Shown piece after piece: positions 1-9,610 of a stretch of DNA of 64,000 bases (position 1 is its first letter; each line of letters opens with the position of its first letter). A program made the position numbers and the translations under genes. The notes under the pieces were generated by a model. The model worked only from the letters and a program-made list of their open reading frames with translations. It ran no database searches and was not told the DNA's origin. Origin of the DNA: Valencia hispanica (lineage: Eukaryota; Chordata; Actinopteri; Cyprinodontiformes; Valenciidae); contig OY747716.1 of NCBI GenBank assembly GCA_963556495.2, forward strand, positions 9,483,071 through 9,547,070, in the 5' to 3' direction.

Positions 1-719
1 CGAGCTGGAAAATGTATTGTTCTCCATCAAACTGTTGTTGGATTGTTGGAAAAAGTTGCTGTTGGAGGGTGTTTTGGTACTGTTCTTTATTCATGGCTGT
101 GTTTTTGGGAAAAATTGTAAGTGAGCCCACTCCCTTGGATGAGAAGCAACCCCACACATGAATGGTCTCAGGATGCTTTACTGTTGGCATGACACAGGAC
201 TGATGGTAGCGCTCACCTTTTCTTCTCTGGACAAGCCTTTTTCCAAATGCCCCAAACAATCAGAAAGAGGCTTCATCGGAAAATATGACTTTGCCCCAGT
301 CCTCAGCAGTCCATTCACCAGACTTTCTGCAGAAGATCAATCTGTCCCTGATGATTTTTTGGAGAGAAGGGGCTTCTTTGCTGCCCTTCTTGACACCAGG
401 CCATCTTCCAAAAGTCTTCGCCTCACTGTGCGTGCAGATGCGCTCACACCTGCCTGCTGCCATACCTGAGCAAGCTCTGCACTGGTGGCACTCCGATCCT
501 GAGCTGAATCCTCTTTAGGAGACGAGCCTGGCGCTTGCTGGACTTTCTTGGACGCCCTGAAGCCTTCTTAACAAGAATTGTACTTCTTTCCTTGAAGTTC
601 TTGATAATCCTATAAATTGTTGATTTAGGTGCAATTTTAGTAGCCACAATATCCTTGCGTGTGAAGCCATTTTTATGCAACGCAGTGATGGCTGCACGCG
701 TTTCTTTGCAGGTCACCAT
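1..719 (-). pseudogene. Tc1-like transposase, partial and frameshifted
   Basis: Cut-and-paste transposase of the Tc1/mariner superfamily, which binds the element's TIRs and cleaves DNA with an acidic triad. The start (ATG at 719) is chosen because MVTCKETRAAI leads into a helix-turn-helix region, then a GRPRK hook. A one-base deletion near 500, relative to the copy at 25583-26976, shifts the frame. Downstream the catalytic core resumes and keeps the first catalytic Asp in VIFSDEASF (about 262-295). The C-terminal two thirds, with the other two acidic residues, lies outside the window. It is non-functional because of the frameshift. Confidence 0.9.
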
Positions 720-1057
720 GGTTAGCAATGGAAGAACAACGATTTCAAGCATCACCCTCCTTTTAACATGTCAAGTCGGCCATTCTAATCCAATCAGCCT
801 GACATAATGATCTCCAGCCTTGTGCTCGTCAACATTCTCACCTGAGTTAAGATGATTACTGAAATGATCTCAGCAGGTCCTTTAATGACAGCAATGAAAT
901 GCAGTGGAATTTTCATGGCAAAGAAGGACTATGCAATTCATCTGATCACTGTTCATAACATTCTGGTGTATATGCAAATTGCTATTATAAAAACTTAAGC
1001 AGCAACTTTTCCAATTTCCAATATTTATGTAATTCTCAAATCTTTTGGCCACGACTG
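1..1057 (-). mobile_element. Tc1/mariner element, copy 1 (cut by window start)
   Basis: The terminal inverted repeat ends at 1057 and is followed by a TA at 1058-1059. The sequence aligns closely with the complete copy at 25583-26976, so the missing end lies left of the window. Between transposase and TIR it keeps 137 bp (788-924) that the other copy lacks, so this copy shows the longer, probably ancestral, 5' untranslated region. Confidence 0.93.
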
Positions 1058-1059
1058 TA

Positions 1060-2064
1060 CATAGTACATATTCATACTGGACTGTATATTACTATACATA
1101 ATTCTAAGAGTTATTTCATGTTTACTTCTTACATATTTAGGTGCTGCTATGTGAATAATTCACAGCATATTTAGTGCAAACAAACTTAATTTGTTAAAAG
1201 CTAACTTGGCCTCATTTCCAAATTCATCTAGATAAAGCTGCTTTCTCAACATTGACATTTTATACTGAACTATGAAATCATTCCATCAATTTTATTGGTT
1301 ACTGGTTCTATTCTTTTTTGCTCATTTTTACTGTTTCACTTCTTGGTAGTTCATTACCTTTTCATTATTCTTTCATTTTTACATAGTAGTTTAGTTTAAT
1401 ATTGCTAAATTAGTTTGTTGATTAAAGTGCTTTACCTGAAAGGTTATGTTATTTTTTTATAAACTCATATTTTGTGTCTATTCTATACATATATGTAGAG
1501 CTGTACTGCTTGAGATTATCAGTGCTGAACTTAAATCTTTAATAGTATATATAATATAATAGTTCCTTTAAGGAACAATAGCTGCTGGGCTGTTCAAGCA
1601 AATAACTTTAGCAACCTGGATTAAAAATTAAAAAAACAGATCATAGGAAGCTCCATCAGGTTGTGTAAAACTGTGTTTGTGGGTTAATAATTGAGGAAAA
1701 CAAAAAAGACAAAAAACAGAATTAACTAAAAATGCCAGGTCCCTGCAGTGTGGGTGCTAAAGGTTTGAGAATCTCAAAACAATAATGTAAAGCAAAATAC
1801 GTTTACTACAGCTGATGGTCTCTGGACTAAGCAGTTGTAAAAAAAAAAAAAAAAAACTCAAACAGTTACAGCAACAACAAAAAAACAAAACAAAGAATAA
1901 GAGAATCAACCATGTCTATCATGTTGTGTTGTATGCTAAAACCTACTGTCCAGACACAAAGGCTCTACTTGAGATTGGCGGATACACAAACAGCTGATCT
2001 TAATTTGGATCCAAAGTTATTTGAAGGTGTGGAGGTCTTTCACTTGGCCACCAAACAATTTTCT
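1060..2064. other. AT-rich stretch without recognised gene
   Basis: No supported gene. It contains an A18-type run near 1839-1856 followed by A/C-rich low-complexity DNA to about 1896. The short reading frame across the poly-A is an artefact of low complexity. Confidence 0.6.
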
Positions 2065-2176
2065 GGGGTGACTGTGGTTCAATAGGTAGAGTACTTGTCT
2101 TGCAAATAAAGGGTTGTAGGTTAATTTCCAGCTTCTTCTAGTCACATGTTGATGTGCCCCTGGGCAAGGCATGTAA
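2065..2176 (+). repeat. tRNA-like SINE, 5' head (split element)
   Basis: The head matches other copies in the window (58173-58278 direct; 56446-56656 and 56040-56149 inverted). It has an A-box-like segment (GTGGTTCAATAGGTAGAG) and a degenerate B-box, then the segment around 'gggcaaggc'. It stops abruptly at about 2176. The missing tail reappears at 3497 in the same orientation after two other elements, so this is one SINE interrupted by later insertions. Confidence 0.75.
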
Positions 2177-2752
2177 AGCCTTGTTTCCTCTGAGCGGAGC
2201 AGTGCAATGCGGCTCGGTCCGGTCCGCTATTGCATAATTCTGACTTTTCATGAGATTTTTTCCACTGCCTACTGAACTCTCCTTGAGCAGGCGGGGTCCC
2301 TGAACCCTTGCGTGGCGTCATACTGGAGGGACGATGAAGTGGGTGGCATGCAAAACACTCCGAAGAAGAGGAGGAAGAAACAACAACAATGGTGTCCATC
2401 CAGCAGCTCATGGTTGTCTTTCTTGCTTTTTGTTCTTTTTCTTTACACAGATACGACCGCTGTGTTTAATAAAAGGCTCCGTGTGGAACAGAGGACTGGT
2501 GTGTAAAGGTGTCGCTAGGGTGACGTTTAAACTAACTGCAGTGTTTATGAGTTCACCCAATCAAACGACTGTGTTATGTGACACCAGTAGCTCCGCCCTA
2601 ACCGAATCGGACCGTTGTCCTGTGGACTTACACCTGAAGGGGGACCATTAATGGACCGTTACGCGCCCGCTGTATGGGCCGCTTTTACAATAGGAACAGA
2701 CAAAAAGGCGGACTGGACCGAGCCGGACCGGACAACTCAGTGGAAACAAGGC
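2177..2752. mobile_element. hAT-like MITE with GC-rich inverted repeats
   Basis: The ends are inverted repeats: GCCTTGTTTCC at 2178 pairs with GGAAACAAGGC ending at 2752, and both continue into GGCTCGGTCCGGTCC-like arms. The interior has no transposase. Flanking gcatgtaa (2169-2176) and gcatgata (2751-2758) could be a decayed 8-bp target duplication, as hAT elements make. The hAT assignment is inferred from TIR style and duplication length only. Confidence 0.6.
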
Positions 2753-2758
2753 ATGATA

Positions 2759-3494
2759 TGGAGGTAGTTTTGGAGCAAAAGTAGTTGCGTCATGTAACTG
2801 GGATGTTGAAATCACAGAAGAAAACTTTGTAGCAGTTTTGTGATTGTACTTGTTTTTTATTATTTCTCTTTAATGTTTTGTGTCTTGAGGAGTTAGTGGA
2901 ACGTTTTAGCGATTTAATTTGCTCTGACTGTTCGACGTACAGCCGCAGGATCACAGCATCACTCTCAGGCCCCACAGTGCTTAGCATGGGGATATTTCTG
3001 GTTTGTTAATAATGAGCCCTGCAGCGCCCCCTGCTGTACGGCGTAGGCATTCGCCACAAGTCACAAAATGTTCTTGACAGCGGGACAAATGGAGCAAGAG
3101 GAGGAGCCCGGAAAAAGAAGGTGGGACTTGCATCAGCAGTTTTGTGCAGTCACATTTAGCCTACCGATTTGTGTTTCTGTGGGAAGATTTTATTACAGGT
3201 GTATGAATTAGTTACAAAAAAGCGTAGACAAGTTGTTTCTCTACACACAGGTATGTTGATGTGATTTGCATCATTTGTTTTGGATCAGTTGGGTAAAAAC
3301 TGTAAATGTAAGATTTAATGTGTGACTCAAAGAATGCAATTAGTGAATTTACTTAAGACAATGAAAAGGTGTAACTGTTGTTTTGTATTTGTGAAAGAAA
3401 AAATGTACAATTACAAAACTGCTACAAAATTTTCCTCTGTGACTTCAACTTTCCATTTACAAGACACAAATACTTTTGCACAAAAATACCTCCA
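2759..3494. mobile_element. TA-flanked MITE with ~100-bp inverted repeats
   Basis: About 100 bp at 2759-2858 is the inverted copy of about 3400-3494. Both arms contain TGGAGGTA at the tip and GTAGCAGTTTTGT inside. TA dinucleotides flank both ends (2757-2758, 3495-3496), the Tc1/mariner signature. No transposase is present, so it is non-autonomous. It sits at the edge of the hAT-like MITE and inside the split SINE, making it the youngest of the three. Confidence 0.75.
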
Positions 3495-3496
3495 TA

Positions 3497-3652
3497 ATTT
3501 AACACCAGTTTGCCTACCGAGCTCTATATTGGTGTATAAATGTGTGTGTATTTGTGAGTGTGAAAAGGTGAATGTGGCTCTAGCGTAAAGTGCTTTTAGT
3601 GGTCAGTATGTTTAGAAAAGAAAATATAAGTTCAGTCCTTTTACCATTTTCT
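3497..3652 (+). repeat. tRNA-like SINE, 3' tail (split element)
   Basis: Continues the SINE begun at 2065. The segments 'gtttgcctaccga' and 'ggtgaatgtggctctag' and the final 'ataagttcagtcc...ttacca' match the ends of the copies at 39957-40122 and, inverted, 55310-55392 and 56446-56656. Confidence 0.72.
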
Positions 3653-3679
3653 AGCTTAGATTTGGTGCCTTCTTTCATG

Positions 3680-4865
3680 ATGGGTATAATCATCAGACAG
3701 CATGGGATACATTTCCACCGTGATGCCGATAATACGCAACTATATTTATCCATAAATCCTGATTAATCCAAGTAGTTAGGTAGATTACAGGCATGTCTTG
3801 AAGAAATAAAAACATGAATGACTCTAAACTTTTTGCTTTTAAAATCTGACAAGACAGAAGTTGCTGTCTTTAGACCAGAAGCTCTGAAAAAGAAACTGCT
3901 ATCTGGATGGTATTAAATTGGCCTCCAGTAATAATGTAGAGAAATTGTGTTATTTTCTAACAAAACATGACATTTAAATCCCACATTAAACAGGTTTCTA
4001 GGATTTCCTTCTTTCACCTCCGCAATATTGCTAAAATTAGAAACATCCTGTCCGGGAGTGATGCTGAGAAACTAGTCCATGCATTTGTTACCTCAAGGCT
4101 GGACTACTGTAATTCTTTACTATCAGGAAGTTCACAAAATGCCATTAAAAGCCTTCAGTTGATCCAAAATGCTGCAGCAAGAGTTCCCATGAATTTTAAA
4201 AAGAGAGATCACATTTCTCCTGTTTTAGTTTCCCTTCATTGGCTCCCTGTTAAATCCAGAATAGGATTTAAAATCCTCGTTCTTACATATTAAGTCCTTA
4301 AAAATCAAGCTCCATCATACATCAGAGATCTAATTGTTCCTTATGTTCCTAACAGAGCCCTTCGCTCTCAGACTGCAGATTTACTTGTAGTTCCTAGGAT
4401 TTCTAAAAGTTGAATGGGAGGCAGATCTTTTAGTTATCAGGCTCCTCTCCTGTGGAACCAGCTCCCAGCTTTAGTCCGTGAGGCAGACACTCTGTTAACT
4501 TTTAAGGCCAGGCTTAAAACTTTCCTTTTTGATAAAGCTTATAGTTAGAGTGGCTAAGGTCATCCTGAGCTATCTCTGTAGTTATGCTGCTATAGGCTTA
4601 GACTGCTGGAGGACAGACTGATCACTTTTCTTAACTCTGCTACTTTTCTCTTCTTCTACTCTCCAGTTGTATTTATTTATTTTTGCTGTTATTTCGACTG
4701 TTAACTTTGTTTTTTCTCAGTGTTTTTTTCTCCATAGAAGCAACACCTGGTCTGGTATCCTACTTAGCTACAATGCCTTGTTGTTGCCCTGTTTTACTTT
4801 CTGGAATACAGAAAGTACTCTTATATCAGATCTTCTGTTCTTTCTGTGTCTCTGCTCTGTCTTCT
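3680..4865 (+). pseudogene. LINE A (L2/CR1-type) reverse transcriptase 3' part
   Basis: Matches the inverted LINE A at 29053-34260. The readable part (3967-4293) holds HIKQVSRISFFHLRNIAKIR and LDYCNSLLSG, from the RT thumb and C-terminal region, continuing past a stop through KARLKTFLF. The 5' end begins just before the YADD region, where the codons read as HxDADNTQ, so the catalytic centre is degenerate. Several in-frame stops are present. The terminal ~370 bp and the GAATT-type tail are missing, unlike the fragments at 37832 and 47206. Confidence 0.88.
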
Positions 4866-5139
4866 TGACAGTGAGTGCGATTATTGTCTGGTTTACATAA
4901 CCATCAATAAGTATGGATAATATTTTTATTTTTATATAATTATTGATGAAGTTCAAGTTTTAATCTGTTAATTAAAGTTCGAGCACCTGTTCGTTGTGGA
5001 ACGAATTCATAATACCAGACAACCAGTGTCTTCTGAAGGTATGAGTTCAAAACGTAGTGGGACAAATGATTGTGTGCATACATAAAATAAGCCCAGAAAG
5101 CTTCTCTTTAAGATATAGGGGGGTTTATCAGAAAAACGG

Positions 5140-6101
5140 ATCAACCTTACAGCCAAAGCATTTCTTCAATAAATCCCATCTATTCTACAGCATGCAAACT
5201 AAACTACTACCATTCTTAGAAAATGAATAATTTGTGGAGGAACCAAAAATAAGCACAAACACTGTTTATCATAAAAAGGGAGAGGAAGGTCATGCGTTAG
5301 TTTCACCCCTTAGGTAGAAATCAAGGCATTCGAAGATGTGTATGCTAAAGGGGCTAGCTAGCGCTAGGTGGGTAAGCTATCGCTCCAGCGGGCTCAAACA
5401 AAGGACAAGACATGTCAGGGACAAAGCATTGGAGTTAGCTTTGGCTAACAAAGAGGCTGAGCAACAGGGTGTGTGCGCATCAGCTCCTCCACTTGGGTAG
5501 GAACAAAGACCAATGGACTTAGCTTTGGGCTAACAATGGAAGGGCCCAGCCAGCAGCTGGACAGAACCCAGAATGCTACTCAAAATATGATCAGCGTGTG
5601 GGAAGAGAGAGAAAAGATGGAAAGAGATAAATAAATTTGGATCCGCTCAGGATAAAAACCAGTTTAGAAAAAACATTAAATAAAACAGCTCAGAAAAACA
5701 CAAGCGTGTGGTGACGCTAGTGAGCACACTGTTTCAGTGCTTCATTCTTCAGTGCTTGAACAATGTCTTCGTAAAGAACTATCTGGGAACAGTTCTGCTG
5801 ACAGCAAGCCTCCTGGATGCACTTACAAGAGCTGTGTAGCTGTTCTGCCAGTACTTTGAAGATTTAAAGGGATTTCTGTCCCACCCAGCGGGTCAGTAAT
5901 AAAGAGAATTCACCAGTGAATAGCATCTCCTTTCCACTGGCAGAGCAGCACATCAAGACTAATTTGCCGGTCATTGCTGGCTTTTATAAACTTTGTAATG
6001 TCATCATTGGCCACTCACCAATGGGAAGGAGTTGGAGGCACAGCTAGGAATGGTGGGAAATGCAGTCTTTTCAGGTAATTTGGGGAAAATAAATCCCAAC
6101 A
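5140..6101. other. Possible LTR-like sequence
   Basis: The stretch ends in CCCAACA at 6101 (its complement starts TGTTGGG), has TTTATAAA near 5982 and AATAAA near 6089, and contains a near-duplicate pair (gttagctttggctaac near 5453, cttagctttgggctaac near 5518). These resemble a solo LTR, but no matching 5' terminus or target duplication was found. It may equally be unrelated unique DNA. Confidence 0.22.
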
Positions 6102-6169
6102 GTAGGGGTAACCAGAATGCCTAGTTGGGTCCTCTTTCTTTCATGTTGACACATTCCAACCCAATGGTC

Positions 6170-6825
6170 ATCAATTGCTCCATTTCCACGAGGGCTGGCT
6201 CGGCCCAGACCGAGTGGGGTCTGCACCCCTTTAGCGCGTTTCCACTACCGTTGTCTGGGCCAAGCCGACCCCTTTTTTTGGACTCTGGCTCAGTCCGTAG
6301 CGGGCCAAGGCGGCCTGACACTCCTGCCTATGGCTTGATTGATCTAGTGAAGTGATGTCACTTTCACTCCTACCTACGTAGTTGTAGCCACTTATTGGTC
6401 TGGCGGTGTGAGTGTGAAGTGATGCCACAGAGAATGGCGAAGCATGGCTTCCAGCAAGTTCAAAACGTTGCAAATGGAAACTGAAAAACATTTAAATGCG
6501 AATATCGGGCCGTGAAGGACCACAACGAATGTAGTGGGACAGACCGCGAGCACTGGAAGTGCTTTCCAGAAATGGATGGCATTCATGGTGAAAGGTCAGT
6601 GAGCAACAGGAGAGAGAGAGTGGGCTAGAAACAGGCTCTAGCGTCGGCATCTTTAATGTCGGGAAACCGGGCGTGATGACTGATTTTTACTGGAACTTTT
6701 GCTACGCTGAGCCTGCCCATGTCTTCACCCACTGCCACGTTCCTGAGATGGCAATGGAAACACAACCAGGCCGTTCTGGGCCGAGATGATGCTACATGAG
6801 CTTACGCTAATGGAACTGGGGAAAA
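6170..6825. mobile_element. Palindromic hAT-like MITE, probably compound
   Basis: GCGTTTCCACTACCG near 6237 pairs with the inverted GGCAATGGAAACAC near 6751. A second, outer pair around CTCGGCCCAG (6198) and CTGGGCCGAGA (6778) flanks it. No transposase is present. This looks like a MITE with compound or duplicated TIRs; boundaries are approximate. Confidence 0.45.
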
Positions 6826-7289
6826 TGTTAGCAGAATTGAGATTTATCAATGCAGATGATACAACATCCCTCTATCAAGCCATGCCTCCCTTTTTCTGCA
6901 CTACTCCAAACACAGACATCTCTGCTCTAGTGTAAATGGTAATGGCATGAAACCGCTGTGCCTGGGTCAGATTCTGGTGTGTTTGTGCCTTTTTGTGTGA
7001 GTGTAAGATCTGTTAACAGAGAGGATCTTTGTTGGAGGGTTCTCCCCCTGCTGGCAGCCTGTGCAGCTGATACCAGTTGGCTTCATAATAAGCACTGGGA
7101 ATTGAAGGAGCTGCAGGATCTCCATTCTCCGCCGTATGATTGACCTTGCGGGTCGTCTCTTGGCATCACCAGTTTTGATCTGCACCAAATTAAAGTTGAG
7201 CATTCCTTCTAGTTTCTAGTTAAGCTTATGACTTTTTTCTTATTTTGCCACAGATGACGGTATATAAAAAAGTTATATGGATCTAAATG

Positions 7290-7408
7290 CTGCGATGGAC
7301 TAGCGACCTGTCCAAGTGTACCCCGCCCAATGACTGCGGGAGATAGGCACCAACCCCCCTGCAACCCTGCATAGGATGGATGGGTACAGATAATGGGCGA
7401 ATGGATGG
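7290..7408 (+). mobile_element. Short retroelement with 13-bp target duplication and ATGG tail
   Basis: The 119-bp unit starts CTGCGATGGACTAGCGACC and ends in (ATGG)n-like sequence. It is flanked by perfect 13-bp direct repeats ATGGATCTAAATG at 7277-7289 and 7409-7421. That is the signature of target-primed reverse transcription, so it is a SINE or a severely 5'-truncated LINE end. Confidence 0.85.
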
Positions 7409-7421
7409 ATGGATCTAAATG

Positions 7422-8689
7422 TGAAATTAAAAGTCTGAGTGTCCCAAGTTTTCTAATGTTCCGCTAGTTTTTTTTCTGGTGAGGTGAGAATTGAGGCAAA
7501 TGTTTTCCATTCTTTTTGTCTCTTTCTCTGCTCAGCCTTTAACAAGATCACACCTGGATCTCATTCCTTAGAATGAAGCAATGACTTAATCACAACACAC
7601 GTGTAGAAACAAAATCTCTGGTGTCTGATTTCCAGCACTTCCCACAGACAAAATTGGCCCAGAAACACAAAACCCTCTCATGGCTTTTAGTCCACTGCCA
7701 ATATTTCTTCCGTCTCTCTTGGGGTTTTCAACTTCTCCATCCATCACTTGATTCTATTGATTTGACCTTCGCATTTAAAATTAATCTTCAAGCAAAATAG
7801 ATGCTGCATCTTACTCTTCACAGACACTAAAACATTGTTTGTTGCAGTCTGACCTTTTTTTTTCTCTACATTTTGAAAAGTTGCCTCATAAACCACTTCA
7901 TTCCAAATGAAGACATAAAATGAATAAAGAGCTTTGTGGAATTAGAGTTCGTTAACTGTGCTAGAAAATTCTTCCAGGAAAAATCATTTACACGTATGGA
8001 GAAAAACATTTCAGAATTGAGATCTATGAAATGATATCAAATCTGAGAGCTGTCACAGAGAAATCTATATTTGCTCTGAGGCCACATGTTTAATTAAATT
8101 GTTTAGTTGCTGTTGCATTACGAGCAAACATACCATCAACGGAGTCAGTGGCCTCCACATGAAGCAGATGATCCTGTTTTCCATATTCAATCATGCATCT
8201 CTGTTAATACTCTTCTGTGCTCTGCTCAATAATTAAAGGAGAGAACGAACCCATCAGCTGTCTCTGCTAATGACTAAATGGAAATGTGTTTATGAAGCTG
8301 GAGAAAAACTTCATGATTCATGGCCACATTTTGTTGTGCCCTTACAAAACCAGAGGCCAGACAACCTGCCTCTTAAGTTATTTACCACAGACTTTCACAC
8401 ATTCTGAGTGTTTTATTGAAGCTATAGTTAACCCTTAGGAGAACCCAGGGGACATTTTGTGCCATTTGTTTCTATTGATTTTCAAGTAAATTAGACTCTA
8501 TTGAATGAATGTAGCTCCAATTTGCCAGAGGATATTTATTTTTACATGGTTTACAGTTATCGTGATTAAGCTTCACAAAAAACCCAAAATAAAGAGCAAA
8601 AATACCCCATCGAAAAAAAATGGAAATTCAATATTTCATCACGCATTAATTTTTACATAAACCTTTTCAGATCTGATCCAGTGTGATCA
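7422..8689. other. Non-coding stretch, no element recognised
   Basis: No supported gene or repeat. The part around 8080-8340 is compositionally balanced with several TAAT/ATTA cores and no obvious transposon similarity. That is a weak hint of conserved non-coding DNA and needs alignment with other fish genomes. Confidence 0.35.
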
Positions 8690-8832
8690 GTTGTGAGTGT
8701 GGTGGGTTTGTCCTCAACTGTGACGAGGTCAATTATGACAGTGTTATCTGAGAACTTCTGAAGATGGCAACCTTGGAAGTTGATGTAGAAGTCTGTAGTG
8801 TAGAGGGTGAAGAGGAAATCCCTGTTATGGTT
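8690..8832 (-). pseudogene. LINE D reverse transcriptase fragment (palm)
   Basis: Read on the minus strand it encodes FLFTLYTTDF, then CHLQKFSDNTVII. The second corresponds to the F-x-DD active-site block, with DN in place of DD. This part of the RT normally lies about 60 residues after motif A, which is found at 9503-9610. It is related to the copies at 12180-13207 and 36280-36990. Confidence 0.72.
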
Positions 8833-9502
8833 GTCATTGGCTCACTGTTAAATCCAGAATAGAATTTAAGATCCTCCTTCTTACATATTAAACCCTTAAA
8901 AATCAAGCTTCATCACACATAAGAGACTGATTGTTCCATATGTTCCTAACAGAGCACTTCACTCTCAGACTGCAGGTTTACTTGTAGTTCCTAGGATTTC
9001 TAAAAGTAGAATGGGAGGCAGATCTTTTAGTTATCAGGCTCCTCTCCTGTGGAACCAGCTCCCAGTCTTAGTCTTTGAGGCAGACACTCTGTTTACTTTT
9101 AAGGCCAGGATTAAAACTTTCCTTTTTGAGAAAGCTTATAGTTAGAGTGGCTAAGGTCATCCTGAGCTATCTCTGTAGTTATGCTGCTATAGACTTAGAC
9201 GGCTGCAAGACAGACCAATTTTCTTCACTCTGCTACGTTTCTCTTTTACCACTCTACAGTTGCATTATTTGTTGTTATTTCAACTGTTAACTTTGTTTTT
9301 TCTCAGTGTTTTTCACTCCATTGAAGCTACACCTGGTCTGGTATCCTACTAGCTGTGATGCCCTGTTGGACGGGGGGCATTGACTGGGATGATGCTCCCC
9401 ATAACTGAGGATCCCCTGTGTCCTGTTATTAACTTTCTACTTTCTTTAATATAGAAAGTACTCTTACTTTAGTTATTTTGTTCCAGTATGCACAACTCCT
9501 GA
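8833..9502 (+). pseudogene. LINE A 3' fragment between LINE D pieces
   Basis: Closely matches 4235-4850 of the LINE A copy at 3680-4865: the LHWLPVKSRI region, the ...MGGRSFSYQAPLLWNQLP region and the 3' UTR with the atgccctgttgga block. Stops are scattered. It lacks the terminal tail and lies between two LINE D pieces of opposite strand. Confidence 0.85.
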
Positions 9503-9610
9503 CAGTGTTGAAAGTACTGGAGAGATCAAAGAAGGTGATCCTCACAGTAGTTCCATGCTTCTCCAAGTTGGTCAAAGGTCAGTGCAGGAGACCTCTACTT
9601 GTATAGTCCT
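9503..9610 (-). pseudogene. LINE D reverse transcriptase motif A fragment
   Basis: The minus strand reads VRITFFDLSSTFNTV, a non-LTR RT motif A with the catalytic Asp in FFDL. Together with 8690-8832 it is one RT gene in the same orientation, disrupted and partly deleted (about 60 residues including the expected QG motif) where LINE A sequence lies. Confidence 0.72.

Noticed and set aside
158..518. Plus-strand open frames in the Tc1 copies (also 25886-26627)
   Set aside because: They are antisense shadows of the transposase; both copies share them only because the DNA is homologous.
1815..1997. 60-codon frame through the poly-A run
   Set aside because: Lysine/glutamine-rich product of low-complexity A-rich DNA.
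5140..6101. Full LTR retrotransposon at 5-6 kb
   Set aside because: Only one LTR-like end with TATA and AATAAA; no second LTR, primer site, gag or pol. Kept as a low-confidence LTR-like stretch.
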